A DNA stretch of 64,000 nt from F22 sp963675625 (GTDB taxonomy: Bacteria; Bacteroidota; Bacteroidia; Bacteroidales; Bacteroidaceae): positions 310,001 to 374,000 of the forward strand of contig OY776497.1 of the NCBI GenBank assembly GCA_963675625.1, in the 5' to 3' direction. Position 1 is the stretch's first letter. The number at the start of each line of letters is the position of its first letter. The position numbers and the translations under genes are program-made. A model generated the notes under the pieces. It was given only the letters and a program-made list of their open reading frames with translations, did not search any database and was not told the DNA's origin. Positions 7,775 through 16,442 of the stretch are shown here, in pieces.

Positions 7775-8557
7775 TTATGGATATTCAATAGTTAACCCAT
7801 CATACCCCAAACTCACACTTGGCGGCAATTGAGCATCTATTCCTTCATGACATCCCATATCATGGCTCATATGTACAAAAACAGTTTGTTTTGCATGCAC
7901 TTCTTTTGCGACAACAAGCGCCTCGTCTAGCGTCTGATGAGTCCAATGTTTTTCTATTCGCAACGCATTCATCACCAATAGGTCTAGATGTTCTAATAGG
8001 GCATAATTACGTTCATCCATGGTTTTCATATCTGTAATATAACCAATGCGAACAGCCCCAATAGTAAGCACATAACCTAATATGGGCAATTTTCCATGTA
8101 TCACTTCAATCGGTAACACTTCTATATCCCCTATAGTAAAAGGATGATATGGAAGAATGCTATGAAGATTAATGAGTGGAATACCTGGGTAACGTTCTTC
8201 AACAAAGCAATATGGCATACGTGTTTGAAGAGAATTCGCACTAGAGGCATTAGCATATATATCAACATCGCCAAAATGACAATAAGCACGTAGATCGTCA
8301 ATGCCACCAACATGATCAAAATGCTCATGTGAAATCAATACACCACTCAATGCTTTATACGGCATATAACGCAAAGCTTGATGATAAAAATCAGGACCAC
8401 AATCGAGCAAAATGCGTGTGTTATCAGTTTCTATAAAGCTACTACAGCGCATGCGATGATCGCGTGGGTCAGTAGAAGTGCAGACTGGACAAGTGCACCC
8501 AATCTGGGGAACACCAGTGCTGGTGCCTGAACCTAGAATTGTGAACTTAATACTCAT
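7775..8557 (-). CDS. MBL-fold metallohydrolase, PhnP/RNase Z-like
   Basis: 260 residues. The start FTILGSGTSTGVPQIGC is followed by two cysteine pairs (CTCPVC) and the metal-binding SHEHFDHVGG at about residues 76-85. Further ligands are likely His154 (VIHGKLP), Asp175 (YITDMKT) and the late His in FVHMSHD. This is the arrangement of the PhnP-like cyclic-phosphate phosphodiesterase subgroup. The true substrate is uncertain. It is the last gene of the tdh-DUF4348-murB unit, 20 bases after murB. Confidence 0.85.
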   Translation of the reverse strand: MSIKFTILGSGTSTGVPQIGCTCPVCTSTDPRDHRMRCSSFIETDNTRILLDCGPDFYHQALRYMPYKALSGVLISHEHFDHVGGIDDLRAYCHFGDVDIYANASSANSLQTRMPYCFVEERYPGIPLINLHSILPYHPFTIGDIEVLPIEVIHGKLPILGYVLTIGAVRIGYITDMKTMDERNYALLEHLDLLVMNALRIEKHWTHQTLDEALVVAKEVHAKQTVFVHMSHDMGCHEGIDAQLPPSVSLGYDGLTIEYP

Positions 8558-8577
8558 AATGTCTTATCTTCAAATTA

Positions 8578-9606
8578 TTATATATAGAGTACCTCTGGAT
8601 AAATAGAGATACCAAAACGTTTGAATACAGCAGCACGTACTTCTTCGGCCAAATTGACAATTTCTGCGGAAGTAGCACATCCTAGATTTACTAATACTAG
8701 AGCCTGATCTTTGTGCACGCCTGCATGGCCAAGACTACGCCCTTTCCAACCACATTGATCTATCATCCATCCAGCAGGGATTTTGACTTCATCATCCGAA
8801 ATACGATAAAAAGGCATCGTTGGATAATCAGAATATATACGTTGGAATGTTTCTTCAGATACAACTGGATTCATAAAGAAGCTTCCAGCATTACCCAGTA
8901 TATCAGGATCAGGTAGTTTATCTTTGCGAATATCAATAATCACATCACGTATTTGTTGTAAACTGGCCGTTACTCCATCAACTCCCAATGCCGAGAGATG
9001 CGCTTGTATAGAGCCATATTCAAGATGGACAATTCGTTCCTTGGATAGTCGATAAAGCACACGAGTCACAATATATTTACCGCGCATATCTGACTGTTTA
9101 AACAAGCTCTGACGATAGCCATACTGGCATTCTTCAACAGAAAAGAGACACTCATCACCTGTAGCTATTTCAAGTGCATGCACCTCTTGAATTAGTTGAC
9201 ATGCTTCAACTCCATATGCCCCTATATTTTGTACAGCGGAAGCCCCTACTTCACCTGGGATGTAAGAAAGATTCTCTAAACCATACCAGCCTTTATTTAC
9301 AGTATATGCAACAAAAACATCCCAATCAAGACCACTATCTACCAGTAAATCGATTGTGTTTTCAGTTTCATTTTCTACATGTATATGCTGCATCTTACTA
9401 TGCAAAATAGTGCCATGAAAATCTTGCGTAAACAATAGATTACTCCCCGATCCTACATGTAGGAAAGGAGCTGGATATTGATTGGGATTACGGAGAATCT
9501 CTTGTAAATCTTCAATTGTATCATACTCTACTAGCATATCGGCTAATACATCAATATGAAATGTATGGTAAGGTAGTAAAGAGATCGATTCGTATATATG
9601 TATCAT
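8578..9606 (-). CDS. murB: UDP-N-acetylenolpyruvoylglucosamine reductase (MurB)
   Basis: 342 residues from the ATG at 9606; the open frame extends to 9651 but would overlap the upstream gene, so the shorter start is preferred. FAD-binding motifs GSGSNLL and GEVGASAVQNIGAYG are present, as is YRQSLFK. The catalytic serine lies in NAGSFFMNP and the catalytic glutamate in the C-terminal YPEVLYI. MurB reduces UDP-GlcNAc-enolpyruvate to UDP-MurNAc with NADPH, the second committed step of peptidoglycan precursor synthesis. It lies 8 bases after the DUF4348-like gene, so it is surely cotranscribed. Confidence 0.95.
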   Translation of the reverse strand: MIHIYESISLLPYHTFHIDVLADMLVEYDTIEDLQEILRNPNQYPAPFLHVGSGSNLLFTQDFHGTILHSKMQHIHVENETENTIDLLVDSGLDWDVFVAYTVNKGWYGLENLSYIPGEVGASAVQNIGAYGVEACQLIQEVHALEIATGDECLFSVEECQYGYRQSLFKQSDMRGKYIVTRVLYRLSKERIVHLEYGSIQAHLSALGVDGVTASLQQIRDVIIDIRKDKLPDPDILGNAGSFFMNPVVSEETFQRIYSDYPTMPFYRISDDEVKIPAGWMIDQCGWKGRSLGHAGVHKDQALVLVNLGCATSAEIVNLAEEVRAAVFKRFGISIYPEVLYI

Positions 9607-9614
9607 AATGTTTT

Positions 9615-10538
9615 TTATGTTGCTGGTTCTTCCAAACCATATAATAACCATGTCTTCTTCTTAGAATCATACCGAAAACGCAAAACTATAAAAAGGCCAT
9701 TACTTGCTCCATCAAGCACAACGGTGCGTGTGTAACTCGTCGACACTAGATGCTGACCTACATCTATATTAGTCAAGACATTTCCATCAAGTGATGGCCT
9801 AAAAAGAGGCCACTGTTGATGATCAAAAGTTCCTTTTATTGTTTCAAATTCATTATCAGGATTAGCAGTCTCAACTTCAACAGTACGCTGTATATGCTGT
9901 TGTTGAAAAATAGTATCGGAAGCAAATGCCATCCAAAAATCCAAGAAGGATCCTAAACGAGTATCCTCTGTTTGTCCTTTTATATGCTTGGGATAATGCA
10001 TGGCTTCAAGAAGCCAAAGTCCCTGTATCTTTTTAAAGTAATAACTCCTACAATACTGGTGTTTGGAGTCATAATAATCAAGATGGATCAGACGAATAGT
10101 CGAATCTTGCATCATACTATATTCGGCTCTATCATCAAAAATCATAGAATAATAGGGCAAATGAGATACCAAACTATCATGTTTCCATGCGTCCTTTTGA
10201 TAATAGATAATACTATCTCCACGATAAATTGGCAATGGAAAAATAATACGACGTAACTGGAAATCACTATCAACACCAAACTGATATATAAAGTCTTCAA
10301 AATAAGTATCAACTTGTTCTGGATACAACTTGGGTTCATTAATGACAAGAGAGTCTTGCTCACTACTAACCGAATCAATGAGATTAACAATATCTTGCAT
10401 ACCCTCATCCCACGAACGAATGGCAACTTGATTTTGTATAGCTTGACGATCAGTGTTGCGTGGTCTACACGCTGAAAAGGTCAAGCTTATAATAAACAAA
10501 CCACAAAAAAAGGTTTGCAACGTGTTTCGATTTATCAT
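9615..10538 (-). CDS. lipoprotein, DUF4348-like
   Basis: 307 residues with a lipoprotein signal (lipobox TFSAC at about residues 20-24, then RPRN). The segment VDTYFEDFIYQFGVD followed by RIIFPLPIYRG recalls the DUF4348 family of Bacteroidales lipoproteins; I recall this from family features and could not run a search. Function unknown. It lies between tdh (36-base gap) and murB (8-base gap), which suggests an envelope role only weakly. Confidence 0.65.
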   Translation of the reverse strand: MINRNTLQTFFCGLFIISLTFSACRPRNTDRQAIQNQVAIRSWDEGMQDIVNLIDSVSSEQDSLVINEPKLYPEQVDTYFEDFIYQFGVDSDFQLRRIIFPLPIYRGDSIIYYQKDAWKHDSLVSHLPYYSMIFDDRAEYSMMQDSTIRLIHLDYYDSKHQYCRSYYFKKIQGLWLLEAMHYPKHIKGQTEDTRLGSFLDFWMAFASDTIFQQQHIQRTVEVETANPDNEFETIKGTFDHQQWPLFRPSLDGNVLTNIDVGQHLVSTSYTRTVVLDGASNGLFIVLRFRYDSKKKTWLLYGLEEPAT

Positions 10539-10574
10539 TGATTTTCAGTTTACTCTTTGTTGTGTTTGGCTAGC

Positions 10575-11528
10575 TTAAATACCTCTAGCCTCTAATTTGG
10601 CAAGCATATCTATAGTCATCTTACTCAAATTGTACTGTGGAGACCAATCCCATTCATCTCGCGCACAACTGTCATCAAGACGATCAGGCCAACTATCAGC
10701 AATAGACTGTTTTAAACTATCTACTTGATAAGTCATTTTAAATTCTGGTCTCTCTGCACGAATAGTATTATATATTTCTTCTGGGTCAAAACTCATTGAA
10801 GCTATATTGAAGCTATTGCGATGCACCAAACGAGTTGGATCGGCTTCCATTAAATAAATCGCAGCATGTAGAGCATCTGGCATATACATCATATCCATGT
10901 GAGTGCCAGCAGCAATAGGACATATAAAATCTTCATGACGTACAGCTGAATAATAAATATCTACTGCATAATCCGTTGTGCCCCCACCAGGAGGAGTTAC
11001 ATAACTAATAATTCCAGGGAATCGTACTGAACGAGTATCAACTCCATATTTATGAAAATAATAGTCACTAAGTAATTCACCTGTAACTTTTGAAATACCA
11101 TACATGGTGCGTGGACGTTGCACAGTATCTTGGGGAGTCATATCAGCAGGAGTTTCAGGTCCAAAGCTACCGATTGAACTAGGCGTAAATACGGCACAGC
11201 CATATACACGTGCAACTTCTAGTACATTCCAAAGACCATCTATACCAATATGCCAAGCTAGTTGTGGTTTGCTTTCAGCAACAACTGATAATAAAGCCGC
11301 CAAGTTATAGATGGTATCGATTTTATATTTCTTGACAACTTGAGCAAGAGCATCAGCATCTGTTACATCAGCAAGAGCCATTGGACCACTCTCACGCAAT
11401 ACACCTTGCGGTTCTGCGCCGTGAATATAACCTGCTACAACATTGTCGCCGCCGTAACGATGTCTCAATTCCATGGTGAGCTCTGAACCAATCTGGCCCG
11501 TGGCTCCTATGACAAATATACGTTTCAT
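10575..11528 (-). CDS. tdh: L-threonine 3-dehydrogenase, SDR type
   Basis: 317 residues. The NAD-binding Rossmann start IFVIGATGQIGSEL, catalytic YGISK (Tyr and Lys of the extended SDR family) and PSSIGSFGP are present. The length and the SVRFPGIIS and TDYAVDIYY segments match the UDP-galactose-epimerase-like threonine dehydrogenases. It oxidises L-threonine to 2-amino-3-ketobutyrate with NAD+. The divergent neighbour kbl performs the next step, which strongly supports the assignment. Confidence 0.92.
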   Translation of the reverse strand: MKRIFVIGATGQIGSELTMELRHRYGGDNVVAGYIHGAEPQGVLRESGPMALADVTDADALAQVVKKYKIDTIYNLAALLSVVAESKPQLAWHIGIDGLWNVLEVARVYGCAVFTPSSIGSFGPETPADMTPQDTVQRPRTMYGISKVTGELLSDYYFHKYGVDTRSVRFPGIISYVTPPGGGTTDYAVDIYYSAVRHEDFICPIAAGTHMDMMYMPDALHAAIYLMEADPTRLVHRNSFNIASMSFDPEEIYNTIRAERPEFKMTYQVDSLKQSIADSWPDRLDDSCARDEWDWSPQYNLSKMTIDMLAKLEARGI

Positions 11529-11617
11529 TATTACAATTCTAATTCGTTTTAAGGGATAGGTTAACGCTTGGTGTTTATTGTCTCATACATAAGGAAATAC
11601 CTTAGATTAATACAGAA

Positions 11618-11625
11618 CAAAGATA
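11618..11625 (-). promoter_or_regulatory. -7 element of the tdh unit
   Basis: TATCTTTG on the minus strand, 89 bases before the tdh ATG. A TTG lies 22 bases further upstream, slightly longer than the usual spacing. Confidence 0.5.
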
Positions 11626-11668
11626 AATGCTTTTTTGATATTCTACACAAGAAAATAGAAAAAACAGC

Positions 11669-11698
11669 TTTCTATCTCGAATAAAAGTCGCATCTTTG
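11669..11698 (+). promoter_or_regulatory. probable kbl promoter
   Basis: TTT (11669-11671), 19 bases, then CATCTTTG (11691-11698), one mismatch to TAnnTTTG. It is 40 bases before the ATG at 11739. The facing tdh promoter overlaps this 210-base region. Confidence 0.5.
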
Positions 11699-11738
11699 TT
11701 GACAACTCATTATTTAACCATAAAACCTATTCATTGTT

Positions 11739-12929
11739 ATGTATGGAAAAATGAAAGCTCATCTTGAGGAAGAATTAAAAAACATCCGAGAAGCTGGGTT
11801 ATATAAGCAAGAACGCTTGATTGAGAGTCCACAACAAGCGGTTATTCAAGTAGGTGGACAAGAAGTTTTAAATTTTTGTGCCAATAACTATTTGGGGTTA
11901 TCCAATCACCCTCGTCTTATCCAAGCTGCTAAGCGCATGATGGATAGTCGTGGATATGGAGTTTCGTCAGTGCGTTTTATTTGTGGTACACAAGATATTC
12001 ACAAAGAGCTTGAAGCAGCTATTGCCCGTTATTTTAAGACTGAAGATACAATTTTGTACGCTGCATGTTTTGATGCCAACGGGGGAGTATTTGAACCATT
12101 GTTTACAGCTGATGATGCTATCATTAGTGATTCTCTTAATCACGCATCTATTATTGATGGGGTAAGACTATGTAAAGCCCAACGTTATCGTTATGCCAAT
12201 GCAAATATGGAGGAACTAGAAGTTTGCCTACAAAAAGCGCAAGCACAACGCTTCCGTATTATTGTAACAGACGGAGTTTTTTCTATGGATGGGAATGTAG
12301 CCCCTATGGATAAAATTTGTGACTTAGCAGAAAAATACGATGCTTTGGTCATGGTAGATGAGAGCCACTCGGCAGGTGTCGTTGGAGCAACAGGTCATGG
12401 TGTGAGTGAATTATTCGACACATACAAACGTGTTGATTTATACACAGGTACATTAGGCAAAGCTTTTGGTGGTGCATTAGGTGGATTTACAACTGGAAAA
12501 AAAGAAATTATTGAATTACTTCGTCAACGTAGTCGTCCTTATTTATTCTCAAATTCACTAGCCCCAGCTATTGTTGGTGCTGCTATAGAAACATTTAAGA
12601 TGTTGGAAGAAAGCGATGATTTGCATGACAAACTAGTTGACAACGTAAGTTATTTCCGTAGCCGCATGATGGCCGCTGGTTTTGACATCAAACCCACTCA
12701 AAGCGCTATTTGCGCAGTCATGCTTTATGATGCAAAACTTTCGCAGGATTTCGCTTCTGAAATGCAAAAACATCATATCTATGTCACTGGATTCTATTAT
12801 CCAGTAGTTCCTAAAGATCAGGCACGTATCCGTGTACAAATCTCAGCAGGACATGAACGCGAACATTTGGATAAAGCAATTGAGGCCTTTATCACTGTAG
12901 GAAAACAGCTAGGTGTTATCAAGGAATAA
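11739..12929 (+). CDS. kbl: glycine C-acetyltransferase (2-amino-3-ketobutyrate CoA ligase)
   Basis: 396 residues, the standard length. It is a PLP-dependent alpha-oxoamine synthase: the cofactor lysine lies in TGTLGKAFGGALGG, and the aspartate contacting the pyridine nitrogen is in VMVDESHSAG. FCANNYLGLSNHP near the N-terminus is typical of Kbl. It cleaves 2-amino-3-ketobutyrate with CoA to glycine and acetyl-CoA. It is divergent from tdh, completing threonine catabolism. Confidence 0.96.
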   Translation: MYGKMKAHLEEELKNIREAGLYKQERLIESPQQAVIQVGGQEVLNFCANNYLGLSNHPRLIQAAKRMMDSRGYGVSSVRFICGTQDIHKELEAAIARYFKTEDTILYAACFDANGGVFEPLFTADDAIISDSLNHASIIDGVRLCKAQRYRYANANMEELEVCLQKAQAQRFRIIVTDGVFSMDGNVAPMDKICDLAEKYDALVMVDESHSAGVVGATGHGVSELFDTYKRVDLYTGTLGKAFGGALGGFTTGKKEIIELLRQRSRPYLFSNSLAPAIVGAAIETFKMLEESDDLHDKLVDNVSYFRSRMMAAGFDIKPTQSAICAVMLYDAKLSQDFASEMQKHHIYVTGFYYPVVPKDQARIRVQISAGHEREHLDKAIEAFITVGKQLGVIKE

Positions 12930-12954
12930 GTTACCGACTGACATCACAATATAT

Positions 12955-12994
12955 AAGTGGGGCGTGTATTCAAAAAAGAATACACGCCCCACTT
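12955..12994. terminator. bidirectional terminator between kbl and btuD
   Basis: A 17-bp perfect stem (AAGTGGGGCGTGTATTC and its complement) with a 6-base A loop lies between the convergent kbl and btuD genes. Confidence 0.9.
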
Positions 12995-13014
12995 GTATAT
13001 AATAAATTAGTCTA

Positions 13015-14049
13015 CTAAATTATATGCTGAGCAAGCGTTTGAAAATCGCAACATACAAACCGCTCCCCCTCCCTAGATTTATATAAAATAGGTGATTCTT
13101 GATTAACAGTTATATGTCCCAAATATGATTTGCCCAAATCTTGCATAACATCGGTAGCATTAGATGGATAAATAGTACGTATACCGTGCCGGATTAGCAA
13201 GTTTTCACACCATTGGATACGAAGCACATCATCTCCTGTAATAAGACACACATTTTGATGAATAATGGGAGGCAGATAAGTACCTCGCACTGCATCAAAA
13301 ACCATAGGGCTATGTGGAAAGAGATCCTCCATCATACCCGAGAGCACCATATCTTCCGTAAAACCAGACTGAAGCCCTTTTTCCGCAGTCAATAGCCAAA
13401 GATAATCACTTTGCATAAGGGCTTGTTCTACATCATGACTAGAAAGAAGCACACTACACCCTTTTTGTTGAGCTAGACTACGCAATAGTTGCATAATTTC
13501 AATGCGACTAACGACATCTAGGAAGGCAGTTGGTTCATCTAAAATAATCAAATCAGCTTCTTGCACAAGCGCTTTAGCAATTAGTCCTTTTTGACGTTCA
13601 CCATCACTAAGTTCGGCAACATATCTATCTTGAAGATGATACATTCCTACATCTTTTAAAGCCTGTTGTACAATGTCTTTATCCTCTCGATTTAATCGAC
13701 CAAAAAAGCCTGTATATGGTTGTCTACCCAAAGAGACGAGTTCGCGAAGAGTAAGTCCACCACTAAGTGTCCTATCTGTTAGCACCAAAGCGATAGACTG
13801 GCTACGTGCTTTCAGACTTAAACTATACAAATCTTTACCACCAAGGAGGACATTGCCACTCAGTGGAAATTGACTTCCCGCAAGCGTACGTAAGAGCGTT
13901 GATTTACCAGCTCCATTTGGACCTAATAAAGTAACCAGAGTACCTCTAGGTACAGATAAGTTGAGATTACGGTGTACAACATATTTACCGTGACTACCTT
14001 CTTGGTAACCTATATCTAAGTCTTGGGCGGAAAGAGTGACTTGTTTCAT
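13015..14049 (-). CDS. btuD: vitamin B12 ABC transporter ATPase (BtuD) with C-terminal extension
   Basis: 344 residues. Walker A GPNGAGKS (43-50), signature LSDGERQ (147-153; canonical is LSGGQ), Walker B LIILDEP (167-173) and the switch His in SSHD are present. The ATPase core ends near residue 254; a further 90 residues, including CLITGDDVLRIQWCENLL, follow. BtuD itself is usually about 250 residues, so the tail is an addition of unknown role. It is the last gene of the riboswitch-controlled B12 operon, 27 bases after btuC. The family alone could also fit iron-chelate uptake; the riboswitch decides for cobalamin. Confidence 0.88.
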   Translation of the reverse strand: MKQVTLSAQDLDIGYQEGSHGKYVVHRNLNLSVPRGTLVTLLGPNGAGKSTLLRTLAGSQFPLSGNVLLGGKDLYSLSLKARSQSIALVLTDRTLSGGLTLRELVSLGRQPYTGFFGRLNREDKDIVQQALKDVGMYHLQDRYVAELSDGERQKGLIAKALVQEADLIILDEPTAFLDVVSRIEIMQLLRSLAQQKGCSVLLSSHDVEQALMQSDYLWLLTAEKGLQSGFTEDMVLSGMMEDLFPHSPMVFDAVRGTYLPPIIHQNVCLITGDDVLRIQWCENLLIRHGIRTIYPSNATDVMQDLGKSYLGHITVNQESPILYKSREGERFVCCDFQTLAQHII

Positions 14050-14076
14050 GAATCAATCATATAAAAATACACGGCA

Positions 14077-15105
14077 TCAATTAAAGTACTGAAGACGACG
14101 TTGATTTATAATAACATAAATAATAACTGGTGCTCCTATAACTGGAGTTACGGCATTGAGAGGGATCAATCCAGTAGCACCAGGCAATACACTTAAGATA
14201 TTGCAAATAAGTGCTATGACAGCACCGGTAATCATGGTAAATGGTAAAAGTCCATTATGATTACTACTCCCCAACAACATACGCGCTACATGCGGAACAG
14301 CTAAGCCAATAAAAGAGACAGGGCCACAAAAAGCCGTTGTGATAGCAACAAGCAAGCCAACAGCTAGTAACAACCATAAACGTACTCGACGAATGTTGAC
14401 TCCTAGATTTTCAGCATATCGCTGTCCAAGTAATAGGGCGTTTAATGGCTTCATCAAAAAGATAGAGATAATTAAACCAATCATAATGGTGCCAACATAC
14501 AGACCTAACTGATCCGTAGTAACACCACTAAAATTGCCCATTCCCCAAGCCATATATGAATGGACTCCTTCGGCTGTAGCAAAAAAATTCAATAAAGAAA
14601 TTGCAGAAGAAGCTATATACCCAACCATGATACCAATAATAAGAAGCATCAAATTACTCTTTACTAGCGTCGAAAAGAAAAGAATAATACCTAATACACA
14701 CATAGCTCCTATAAAGGCTCCTAAGATAACAGACACGTAGCCCGAAAAAGAATAATCAGCCACTTGAAGATTGCCTCCTAGTAAAAGCATAATTAAAGCA
14801 ACTCCTAGACTAGCTCCAGTATTGATACCAAGAATAGAGGGACCTGCCAAAGGGTTACTAAAAATTGTTTGAAGCATCAATCCAGCTACGGAAAGACCTG
14901 CACCACAAAAAAGAGCTGTAATCGCTTGAGGTAAACGCGATTCAAGCATAATGAAAGTCCAAGCGTCATTGCTGCTGTGCCCAGTGGTGAGAGCTGCCCA
15001 TACATCTTGCATCGGAATATTCTCTGCTCCCCAAACTAAATTGGCCACAAAAAGAACAACAAGCAAGAGGCTCATTATAAGCATGGAAAAAGTAAATCGC
15101 TTCAT
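14077..15105 (-). CDS. btuC: vitamin B12 ABC transporter permease (BtuC)
   Basis: 342 residues, FecCD/BtuC family, with about nine or ten membrane segments. Typical motifs are LPQAITALFCGAGLSVAGL, FSNPLAGPSILGINTGAS and the cytoplasmic CGPVSFIGLAVPHVAR loop, which contacts the ATPase. It forms the inner-membrane channel of the BtuCD complex. It lies 20 bases after btuF and 27 before btuD. Confidence 0.92.
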   Translation of the reverse strand: MKRFTFSMLIMSLLLVVLFVANLVWGAENIPMQDVWAALTTGHSSNDAWTFIMLESRLPQAITALFCGAGLSVAGLMLQTIFSNPLAGPSILGINTGASLGVALIMLLLGGNLQVADYSFSGYVSVILGAFIGAMCVLGIILFFSTLVKSNLMLLIIGIMVGYIASSAISLLNFFATAEGVHSYMAWGMGNFSGVTTDQLGLYVGTIMIGLIISIFLMKPLNALLLGQRYAENLGVNIRRVRLWLLLAVGLLVAITTAFCGPVSFIGLAVPHVARMLLGSSNHNGLLPFTMITGAVIALICNILSVLPGATGLIPLNAVTPVIGAPVIIYVIINQRRLQYFN

Positions 15106-15125
15106 ATGATATGCAAATATAAGAA

Positions 15126-16337
15126 TTAGGGAAGTGGGCTAAAATAGGTATACTCTGACGATTCAAAGATTTCAGGATGAAAAATATGAGCCATATTAGC
15201 TAATAGACGTTCAGGATGAAATGGGATATCTTCGTAATAACGTTTATAGCGAGTGTTACAACCATAAACTTGCTTAATATGATATGGTCTAAATCCTGCA
15301 TATGGAGCGTATTCTGCTTTTAAATCGTCTAAAGTCATATCTTTATCTTTATTGTATTTAAACAACCAAAAGTCTGCATCCTTTGCTTTTTTGAAAACAG
15401 TTTCAAAGGAAACAGGAACGGAACCACTGCGATTATCATCAGCCCAAAGATAATCAGCACCTGCATCTTTAAAATATCCTGCTACATAACTACGTCCCCC
15501 TGGTACATACCAAGCACTGCTACTTTTTGTTTCAGCCAAAACGGTAGGACGTTTTGAGGCACTTGATGCCCGATGAGCAATATCCAAATATGCTCGTTCA
15601 CTATTTGTAAAGAGAGAAGTAGCTACATCAGATTTTCCGAACATCATTCCATAAAATTTCATCCACTCTGCACGTGCCAATGGGGATACTTCCATATAAT
15701 CGGCACACTCAATAACTGGGATACCAATTTTGTCTACTCGACCATGACCGCCACTATATTCGAATGGAGATATTAGCAACACCTCAGGTTTAAGAGTAAT
15801 CAATTTCTCAATATTAGGATCAAGTCCTGACCCCAAATCGGCAATTTGTCCATCGTCTAATCCTTGACGAACAGCTGGAGAGTAAATATATTCAGCATCG
15901 GTAACCCCAACAATATTATGTACACACCCCAAATCAACAACAAGAGCACAATGGACAGAAGAATAAATAACTGCACGCTCTACTGGGGTATAAATAACCT
16001 TACCATGGAATATATGCTTCCAATCTGAGACTTTCTTTTCATTTGCCTCTCGCACATTTTTGGGAACAAATAAGTATTTTTGAAGCACCTTAGTTGTATC
16101 CCATGGATTGATTATATTTACTTGGTTCAACTTATTCCAACGAGTACATTGTAACAAGCGACTATATTTATTAGTTGTTGCACAAGAAGTGAGTTGAGCT
16201 TTGGAAGAGGTTAACGCAGTATCTTCATTAAATCCAAAAAATAAATAAGCATATATACCAAGTACGACAACTAGAAGTATCAATATAATATTCATACCTC
16301 TATTCCTAGACGCTCTTGTTTTCTGCGAGTTGTTCAT
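15126..16337 (-). CDS. btuF: B12 ABC transporter substrate-binding protein (BtuF)
   Basis: 403 residues from the ATG at 16337. The open frame reaches 16406, but that extension would run through a strong hairpin (16357-16392), so I chose the internal ATG; 16295 is also possible. An N-terminal membrane segment (about residues 16-36) is followed by a periplasmic binding fold of the BtuF/FhuD class: VVDLGCVHNIVGVTD, then LITLKPEVLLISPFEYSG and a long connecting helix. The LTSC at 49-52 is not preceded by a hydrophobic core, so lipidation is doubtful; an uncleaved anchor is likely. It delivers cobalamin to BtuCD. Confidence 0.85.
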   Translation of the reverse strand: MNNSQKTRASRNRGMNIILILLVVVLGIYAYLFFGFNEDTALTSSKAQLTSCATTNKYSRLLQCTRWNKLNQVNIINPWDTTKVLQKYLFVPKNVREANEKKVSDWKHIFHGKVIYTPVERAVIYSSVHCALVVDLGCVHNIVGVTDAEYIYSPAVRQGLDDGQIADLGSGLDPNIEKLITLKPEVLLISPFEYSGGHGRVDKIGIPVIECADYMEVSPLARAEWMKFYGMMFGKSDVATSLFTNSERAYLDIAHRASSASKRPTVLAETKSSSAWYVPGGRSYVAGYFKDAGADYLWADDNRSGSVPVSFETVFKKAKDADFWLFKYNKDKDMTLDDLKAEYAPYAGFRPYHIKQVYGCNTRYKRYYEDIPFHPERLLANMAHIFHPEIFESSEYTYFSPLP

Positions 16338-16356
16338 AATTATAAGATTATGTGAT

Positions 16357-16392
16357 AAAACTAGTGTCTCGATATCACGAAACACTAGTTTT
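16357..16392 (-). promoter_or_regulatory. intercistronic hairpin between btuG and btuF
   Basis: AAAACTAGTGT pairs perfectly with ACACTAGTTTT (11 bp); the 14-base loop can add a 3-bp inner stem (TCG/CGA). It lies 50 bases after btuG and 20 before the btuF start. A U run (UUUU) is part of the stem rather than following it, so it is better seen as an mRNA-stabilising or partial-attenuation element than a full terminator. Confidence 0.6.
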
Positions 16393-16442
16393 ATATAGTT
16401 GTTCAAGTATCTTCATGCAAAGATACTAGTATATTTTTTCTT

